64,000 nt of DNA from Actinostola sp. cb2023 (taxonomy: Eukaryota; Cnidaria; Anthozoa; Actiniaria; Actinostolidae), in assembly GCA_033675265.1 (NCBI GenBank), contig JAUJYZ010000075.1, forward strand, positions 1 through 64,000, given 5' to 3'. Positions 57,368 to 64,000 of the stretch are shown piece by piece. The position numbers and the translations under genes are program-made. Every line of letters begins with the position of its first letter. The first letter of the stretch is position 1. Below the pieces are notes generated by a model. The model did no database searches. It had not been told where the DNA came from and worked only from the letters and a program-made list of their open reading frames with translations.

Positions 57368-57620
57368 ATGCTTCTATACAAAAATACTTGAAAGCTGCTA
57401 GTGGATGCACGAGCGGAATACAAGTGCATTCAGCTGCTTTCAAGACCTCAGAAGTGCATTATTTTTGTATAGAAGCACAGAGAGTCAACTTCTATTCGCT
57501 TTATAACATAAAACTAGTTTTAAACACTGTCAGGCTTTCTGCTTTCTTTTCGCTGCGCTGTGCATCTATACAAAAATAATGCACGCTCAGCAACCAATCA
57601 AATCGCACGTTCTTGGGAGG
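57368..57620. mobile_element. Foldback with GCTTCTATACAAAAATA hairpin
   Basis: GCTTCTATACAAAAATACTT with CTTGAAAGCTGC forms a hairpin with the complement at 57432-57478. A third TATACAAAAATAATGCACG lies near 57570, ending in CAACCAATCAAATCGCACG, similar in layout to the family to the left. Confidence 0.65.
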
Positions 57621-58489
57621 TACATGTACAATGTACACATACACATATAGTTTATAATATTATAAATAAGTACATGTATACCATGTATTTTACATGCCAT
57701 GGTTAACTTTGCCTAAGTTTTTACAATTTTGATTTCATATTTAAACACTTTTGTATGTTTTTCTTCAATAGAGTGAAGCATGAACAAATCTAACAAATCA
57801 TGGTGCTGGACAAATGGATGTAGCTATAGCTAGCTACATGTAGCTAAGAGAACAGTCTGTACAAAATATATATGTGCAGTATTGATACATTTTATTTATA
57901 CCTTATTAGTATTTTTATGTATCTAGTCTTGGCTTCGGCCATTGAGTTTTAGAATTTTACCACAATTTAATAACCATACATGTAATAATAATAATAATAA
58001 TATAATTATTATTAATGTATAATAGAACATGTGCTCGGAAATTGCCGAACACATTTTGGGCTTCGGCCACTCAGTGTTACTATTTTACCATGTATTTTTG
58101 AAAATGTGTTCGGAAATTTCCGAACACATTTTGGGCTTCGCCCACTCAGTGTTACTATTTACCATGTATTTTTGAAAATGTGTTCGAAATTTCCGAACAA
58201 TTTTTTCCAGTGTTACTATTTACCATGTATTTTTGAAAATGTGTTCGTCTTCATTTCCGAAACAATTTTGGGCTTCGACCAGAGAAAAATTATGGAATTT
58301 ATCACCAATTTACCAGGATAAAGAAATATAACAAAGATTGTAATTTGTATACCACTGTATGTTCACTGGTAAAATATACTAATATGTTTTGTAAAAATAA
58401 CTGCTTTCAAATAAAATTGAAATCTATCAAAAATATTTTATTGTGGTAATTATTATGTGGAAATGAGTGATTGTTTCCCAATTTTCTCA

Positions 58490-58900
58490 AAAAATGGCAA
58501 ATTTCAATGTTGCATACCCTGATATTTACCATATTTTCTCTACTGGTCTATTTTGTACTAGTTATCGGTACTTTTTCATGGATATATTGTATGCACTGTA
58601 TATTAAAACGGAACAACAAGCGAGCCCGCGCTGGGTTTGTTTAAAGGGGCAATGTCATGCCGACGCATGACATTTATGTCATGTTAAAACAATAACCATA
58701 ACAATAACAATCACAAACGGTTAGAAAACTTAAAGCAGATACTGGTGCCAAAGCCGATCAAATAAATAAATAAATTGGATATATTTATACAGTTAGTCCA
58801 GTTCAACAGAAGCTTAGTTTAAATGGTGTCCTTCAAGCTGTCTGCCAAATATCACTGAATAGACAAGTCGTCATACGTGAAATTCGCACAGAATTACCAT
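58490..58900. other. Unassigned stretch
   Basis: No gene recognised. (AATAACC/AACAAT)n-like words lie at 58685-58710 and AAATAAATAAAT at 58763. Confidence 0.4.
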
Positions 58901-58967
58901 GAGTGCCAGTGGTTCCTATTTCACGCTCGGGATCAGGCGAGTCGCGAAATAGGAACCCCTGGCACTC
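58900..58967. repeat. Hairpin with GAGTGCCAGTGGTTCC stem
   Basis: TGAGTGCCAGTGGTTCCTAT and the complement (ATAGGAACCCCTGGCACTCA) flank a 20-nt loop, one mismatch. Confidence 0.85.
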
Positions 58968-59033
58968 AGGGTAGCACAGAATATTCTGAATATGACAGAT
59001 GCATTTTTAGTCTAAATTAAACGTTTATTTGAA

Positions 59034-59130
59034 GTGCAAGATCTTTTACAGGAACGAGAAAAATATATAAAAGCTTTCTTCGAAATTGGAAATGTTTTCG
59101 TAAACTTGCCAACCGGCAATGGAAAATATC
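59034..59130 (+). pseudogene. RecQ-helicase-like fragment
   Basis: The frame reads QDLLQEREKYIKAFFEIGNV then FVNLPTGNGK. This resembles the start of RecQ-type helicases: a Q-motif helix followed by the Walker A loop (FVNLPTGxGKS), with Tyr in place of the final Ser/Thr. After this the similarity stops, so it is a small fragment. RecQ-like genes occur inside some animal transposons, so it may come from one. Confidence 0.4.
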
Positions 59131-59269
59131 TCAACGGAAGGCCTCTCGACTGCTGTCGATTGCTTGTAAGCTTGACCATGACAGTGAAGACGTCTGCGGT
59201 TTCATCAGGGTCGAAACGCATTCTCTACATACATTGTACATATAACGGCCGTCTGAAGTGTTTTTAAAA

Positions 59270-60090
59270 AATGAAGAAGGAAGCAGAGGAAGAGTTTGAA
59301 GTTCTAGACGGACGTTGAATTTTGCCTTTATACTTCGACTAAGAATCTGTCATTTATCTATTGACAATCTCTTTGTGGCATAAAATATAGTACAATAAAA
59401 TACGGTATGTTTACTTGTCTTAGCAGTCGAGGTGTAAACCTTAGCTGGAGTTTTCAGGTTGAGTGAAGAATTAAGCTTTCTATATTGCAAAGTTTGTAGT
59501 CTTGTGTCTCGAATTGAGGTTTTTGAAGCTGTCCAATAAACTCGCAGATCGTTTATTAAACAGTACATAAATGAGCAATGCGTACAATGTAATAGTTGAT
59601 CCCGGTATTTCCCAGGAAGAAAAATAGGAAACCGAGGCGGTCATGATATATCAAATGTAGATCAAGCTAAATGAAAGCTACTTGTATAGATACTACGGCT
59701 CTCTAAATTCTATAATTCAGGTTTATTACCGGCATCGCTACATTGTTTAACCCTTAAACACTCACAGCTCTATATAGTCATTACCTATTTTCAACAAGAG
59801 AGAAGCATTTTCCATCCAGAACAGAAAAATGTGGTGGACCTGGTGATATACAAAAGTCATCATTATAAACGACATATCAAACTCCATCCCAATTTACCTT
59901 TATCTAAAACAGTATTACTTGAATTCTAAGCGACATCTTGTGACATCACTGTCATGCGCAGGATACACGTCATCCCACATTGGAGAGAGCTTTTGTATTC
60001 GTAAGTAGGAAGCGGTAAGGATAATCGCAACTTGCTGTCGGTGCTATGCAAAGGTCAATGATACGAGTAAATGAGACCTTTGCATGACAC
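59270..60090. other. Unassigned stretch
   Basis: No gene or repeat recognised before the 41-bp satellite. Confidence 0.4.
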
Positions 60091-60091
60091 T

Positions 60092-60198
60092 GTTTTAATA
60101 ATCAGTTCTGTTTCCATAGTAACAGACACTGATGTTTTAATAATCAGTTCTGTTTTCCGTGTAACAGACATTAATGTTTTAATAATCAGTTCTGTATC
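60092..60198. repeat. 41-bp satellite, left remnant
   Basis: About two and a half copies of the same 41-bp unit as 61554-62690 (TTTTAATAATCAGTTCTGTT, TCCGTGTAACAGACA). It is separated from the main array by the foldback inserted at 60199. Confidence 0.9.
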
Positions 60199-61553
60199 GG
60201 GTCTCTGTAAAGTACATACCGGACCGGACCGGACAGATGCGGACGTCGGATCGGATGCCGGACCGGATGCCGGACGCTGGACGCCGGACGCCGGACGCCG
60301 GACGCCGGACGCCGGACGCCGGACGCCGGACGCTTGAAAAATAAAAAATAAAAAAATAATAAAAAATAAAAATAAAAAAAAAATAAAAAAAAGAGAAAAA
60401 AAAGAAAGAAAAGGTTAAAATAAACAAAGAATAATTAAGCTCATGTCTAAATTTTCCCTTGCTTATTATAATTGAGGTCGGTGTTAAATACTATATTTGC
60501 AGAATGTTCTATCTTTGCTTTGCATGCGTTATCGGTAAGGTTCCACAGGCCCTGACCGTCAACTAAATAAAGTATTAAAGTTATTGAAGAAGATCGCTAA
60601 AGTCAATCAGAGCAATTTAGAGATCGATGGAAAGGTCAACATACATTGAATGATCACGTTTATTATATAAATCTGTAATTTATCAAGTATAATCTTTCTC
60701 AAAATCATTATCCACCCGTTAACAATTTACCATATACTAGTCAGTGCAATATGAACTATACTATGCACAAACTTATCGAAACACAACAAATGTCAGGCGT
60801 GTACTGACATTGGCAGACAGCCCAACCAAATTAAATCATATAATTATGCAGCAACTAAACATATAATAAAATACTGATTTAAACACAGTCGAACCTCCTG
60901 TAAGAACAATGTTCTAAATCAGTTTTGATTCATTAGCATATGATAACCAGGGGGGGGGGGGGGGGGGGGGGGGGTCTGACTGTGGTCCGTAAACCCTGAC
61001 CCTATCGCGACATCTTGAAAATTGTGCATATTATAGTTCATATTGCACTGACTAGTATATGGTAAATTGTTAACGGGTGGATAATGATTTTGAGAAAGAT
61101 TATACTTGATAAATTACAGATTTATATAATAAACGTGATCATTCAATGTATGTTGACCTTTCCATCGATCTCTAAAATGCTCTGATTGACTTTAGCGATC
61201 TTCTTCAATAACTTTAATACTTTATTTAGTTGACGGTCAGGGCCTGTGGAACCTTACCGATAACGCATGCAAAGCAAAGATAGAACATTCTGCAAATATA
61301 GTATTTAACACCGACCTCAATTATAATAAGCAAGGGAAAATTTAGACATGAGCTTAATTATTCTTTGTTTGTTTTGTTTATTTTAACCTTTTCTTTCTTT
61401 TTTTTCTCTTTTTTTTATTTTTTATTTTTTATTTTTTTCAAGCGTCCGGCGTCCGGCGTCCGGCGTCCGGCATCCGGTATCCGGTCCGGCATCCGATCCG
61501 GCGTCCGCATCTGTCCGGTCCGGTCCGGTCCGGTCAACACTTTACAGAGACCC
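60199..61553. mobile_element. Mutator-like foldback, 1,355 bp, with 10-bp duplication
   Basis: Inverted termini GGGTCTCTGTAAAGT / ACTTTACAGAGACCC, then CCGGACCGG and GCCGGAC tandem runs, an A-rich tract, and about 500 bp of nearly identical inverted sequence. The loop is at about 60757-61027. The 10-bp word GTTCTGTATC flanks both sides (60189-60198, 61554-61563). Long inverted arms with a 9-11-bp duplication are typical of Mutator-like elements. No transposase. It splits the 41-bp satellite. Confidence 0.88.
60951..60974. repeat. Poly-G tract
   Basis: More than 20 G in a row in the loop of the Mutator-like foldback. Length may be unreliable. Confidence 0.9.
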
Positions 61554-62690
61554 GTTCTGTATCCGTGTAACAAACACTAATGTTTTAATAATCAGTTCTG
61601 TTTCCGTGTAACAGACACTAATGTTTTAATAATCAGTTGTGTTTCCGTGTAACAGACACTAATATTTTAATAATCAGTTGTGTTTCCGTGTAACAGACAC
61701 TAATGTTTTAATAATCAGTTGTGTTTCCGTGTAACAGACACTAATATTTTAATAATCAGTTGTGTTTCCGTGTAACAGACACTAATATTTTAATAATCAG
61801 TTGTGTTTCTGTGTAACAGACACTAATGTTTTAATAATCAGTTGTGTTTCTGTGTAACAAACACTAATGTTTTAATAATCAGTTGTGTTTCCGTGTAACA
61901 GACACTAATGTTTTAATAATCAGTTGTGTTTCCGTGTAACAGACACTAATGTTTTAATAATCAGTTCTGTTTCCGTGTAACAAACACTAATGTTTTAATA
62001 ATCAGTTCTGTTTCCGTGTAACAAACACTAATGTTTTAATAATCAGTTATGTTTCCGTGTAACAAACACTAATGTTTTAATAATCAGTTATGTTTCCGTG
62101 TAACAGACATTAATGTTTTAATAATCAGTTCTGTTTCCGTGTAACAAACACTAATGCTTTAATAATCAGTTATGTTTCCGTGTGACAAACACTAATGTTT
62201 TAATAATCAGTTATGTTTCCGTGTAACAAACACTAATGTTTTAATAATCAGTTATGTTTCCGTGTAACAAACACTAATGTTTTAATAATCAGTTCTGTTT
62301 CCGTGTAACAAACACTAATGTTTTAATAATCAGTTCTGTTTCCGTGTAACAAACACTAATGTTTTAATAATCAGTTATGTTTCCGTGTAACAAACACTAA
62401 TGTTTTAATAATCAGTTATGTTTCCGTGTAACAGACATTAATGTTTTAATAATCAGTTCTGTTTCCGTGTAACAAACACTAATGTTTTAATAATCAGTTA
62501 TGTTTCCGTGTAACAAACACTAATGTTTTAATAATCAGTTCTGTTTCCGTGTAACAAACACTAATGTTTTAATAATCAGTTCTGTTTCCGTGTAACAAAC
62601 ACTAATGTTTTAATAATCAGTTATGTTTCCGTGTAACAAACACTAATGATTTAATAATCAGTTATGTTCCGTGTAGCAGTCACTGATGTT
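61554..62690. repeat. 41-bp tandem satellite, about 28 copies
   Basis: Unit AACAGACACTAATGTTTTAA, TAATCAGTTCTGTTTCCGTGT (the second part is 21 bases, here split from the first). Copies start at 61569, 61610 and so on at exact 41-bp spacing. Variants (AACAAAC/AACAGAC; CTG/GTG/ATG before TTTCCG) cluster in blocks, indicating local duplications. Confidence 0.96.
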
Positions 62691-62765
62691 TTATTCATCA
62701 GTGTCTGTATCGGGCTATACAGATCCATGCACCTGACTAAAAGGACAGCTTCCATTGGCCTAATG

Positions 62766-62805
62766 GCTCGGCTCATTAATTATAATAATAATTATTAATG
62801 AGTTT
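62766..62805. repeat. ATTAATTATAATAATAATTATTAAT palindromic region
   Basis: A palindromic AT stretch (CTCATTAATTATAATAAT and its complement) of about 33 bp. The sequence from 62806 to 62997 shows nothing else. Confidence 0.75.
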
Positions 62806-62997
62806 TAGAACATGTGTTTAGATATTTCTCAGTGACCGAAATCCCTGTAAAACACTGTAGTTTATATAATAACTTAAATTAACCACAACAGAACCAACAA
62901 ATTGTGTGCACATAGCTCAGGCTTTTCAAACTTTTCTCGTGTTCTCCCAACATGAGTGATTTATTTCGCCAGTTAAACCACGGAAATTTGACTTATA

Positions 62998-63374
62998 TAG
63001 ACCTCTTTAGCTTGTATGTAAATTGACCATTTCAAACCATGTGACGTAAACATGATATTCTCTGGAGAATTGTTCCTTTATATTTCTGAAATTTATTCGT
63101 TCCTATTACTCTTGTTTAATGTATTCAATCTTTTTGTTATGAACGTCCCTAAAATACTGTACTTTGAATAATTACTCAGTCTTGCCGAAACTACCGATGG
63201 ACACAGTTTGTAAGTATAGTTTTCTGTCGTTACCGTAATCTTCCGCTAACTAATAATTTGTCATGCTTGTAGATTTTCTACCGCTTAACGAAAAAACCGT
63301 ATACCGAACGAAACGAAGCGCGTCATTAACATGGTTTGAAATGGGCAATTTACATACGAAGCTAAATAGGTCTA
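62998..63374. mobile_element. MITE with TAGACCT termini, copy 2
   Basis: Inverted ends TAGACCTCTTTAGCTTGTAT / ATACGAAGCTAAATAGGTCTA (shown without its first base), followed inward by AATTGACCATTTCAAACCAT and complement. 377 bp. The terminal heptamer matches 42193-42515. Non-coding. Confidence 0.83.
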
Positions 63375-63670
63375 TTAAAGAAATAGAAGCATGCGGGAAT
63401 TGGAAGAAGACAAGATAAGTGTTAGGAGAAGTACGGGGTGTAGCCGAGTGTTCCTCACACTTGTCGAGTCTTCTTTCAATTTCACAGTACTTCTGTAATT
63501 CGATAGAGCACAGCTGTCAAGTTTTCTATTTCTTTCATAAAATACAATTATGATTTTAAGGCTCTGATTTTAAGGCAAGTTTTCAATGTTGTTCGTTACA
63601 AAAATGTTTGAATATATGCATGCGCGTGCTATGTGCTCTAATACACATCCTTTGGCAAATCAGCGCTCGA
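63375..63670. mobile_element. GCGCTCTGATTGGC foldback, copy 4 (inverted)
   Basis: AAGAAATAGAAGCATGCGGG, inverted arms around GTGTTAGGAGAAGTACGG, then TTTTCTATTTCTTTCATAAA, CAAGTTTTCAATGTTGTTCG and the end TTTGGCAAATCAGCGCTCG. It abuts the TAGACCT element directly. To 64000 nothing further is recognised. Confidence 0.75.
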
Positions 63671-64000
63671 TGGCGCGACTGGCGTTAGTAGCGCGTGCAC
63701 TTCACTCGCTAAAATTTTATTCAAAAGCAGAACCGAATCTACAAATTTCTTGCCATTTTTTCACCATTCTTGTTCGTTTTTGATCAAAATCCATAGTTTC
63801 TATATAATAAAGCACATTGAACAGCTTCAACCATGCTCCGTTGAATATTAAAGCAGGAAGTGACAAGAGCATGAAAGAAGTGAAGGGAGAAAAACACGTG
63901 CTGTTAAAGTGTATATGACACGAAGTTTTTTATTTTGAAAATCGATTATATATGAAGTGAATAGTGGGATGGTACAGTATTTTGTGATTTGAGCTTCGCA

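Larger units (their letters stand above)
53328..58285. mobile_element. 5-kb structure with long inverted arms
   Basis: Left arm 53328-53785 and right arm about 57697-58275 are inverted copies. Each carries tandem copies (about 75 bp; three on the left, four on the right) of a unit with the 20-bp palindrome TGTTCGGAAATTTCCGAACA, followed by a shared stretch with GTAGCTAGCTATAGCT and AACTTAGGCAAAGTTAAC. The interior of about 3.9 kb holds nested MITEs and a possible exon but no recognised transposase. Size and arms fit a DNA transposon, class unknown. Confidence 0.7.

Noticed and set aside
59180..59225. Hammerhead motif (CTGATGA on the minus strand near GAAACGC)
   Set aside because: CTGATGA is present, but GAAAC is on the opposite strand, so the core order is wrong.

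Overview
The window reads as animal nuclear DNA, most likely from a cnidarian and probably a stony coral. The evidence is spliced genes with GT-AG introns of several kb, a conserved animal LIX1 gene, AT-rich intergenic DNA, a tRNA-derived SINE, Penelope-like retroelement remains, a solo LTR and many foldback DNA transposons. The assignment to corals is inference from general knowledge; I could not run a search. There is no sign of bacterial gene organisation.

Genes. One gene is clear: a LIX1/LIX1-like homologue on + (18011-30228), three coding exons giving 281 codons with consistent intron phases. Its introns (4.1 and 7.2 kb) are packed with nested mobile elements. A second gene is likely on - (37477-39824): an exon resembling a DMAP1-binding domain plus a terminal coiled-coil exon, with an optional 42-nt exon between, all in compatible phase; its 5' end was not found. 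Weaker coding traces are a Crypton/DUF3504-like ORF cut by a foldback (49572-49826), a RecQ-helicase-like fragment (59034-59130), an acidic ORF tail (28148-28369) and a possible first exon with promoter (about 55225-55330, -).

Layout. 1-845: 23-bp satellite. 0.85-3.1 kb: ATT microsatellite and a foldback. 4.06-5.06 kb: 99/106-bp array derived from a foldback unit. 6-9.8 kb: small foldbacks, hammerhead-like motifs, ATT tracts, SINE. 11.7-15.0 kb: 40-bp satellite in two blocks, each preceded by the same 0.3-kb module. 16.24-17.12 kb: solo LTR. 18.0-30.2 kb: LIX1, with a 1-kb near-perfect palindrome and a broken Penelope-like element in intron 2. 30.3-37.2 kb: foldbacks and a dense CCCGCTAGAACGG motif cluster. 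37.5-39.8 kb: DMAP1-binding-like gene with a 37-bp array in its intron. 40.2-44.7 kb: foldbacks. 44.8-49.1 kb: 56-bp satellite, about 77 copies. 50.9-58.3 kb: several nested elements, including a 5-kb structure with inverted arms. 60.1-62.7 kb: 41-bp satellite interrupted by a Mutator-like foldback.

The most notable points are a recurring hammerhead-ribozyme-like core (CUGANGA, stem II, GAAA) at several separate places, once directly downstream of a Penelope-like ORF end; target-site duplications that allow class calls for many non-autonomous elements (TTAA, TA, 5, 7 and 10 bp); and higher-order repeat periods in two satellites (360 and about 900 bp). I found no convincing new multi-gene system: the window is dominated by mobile and satellite DNA around one or two host genes.
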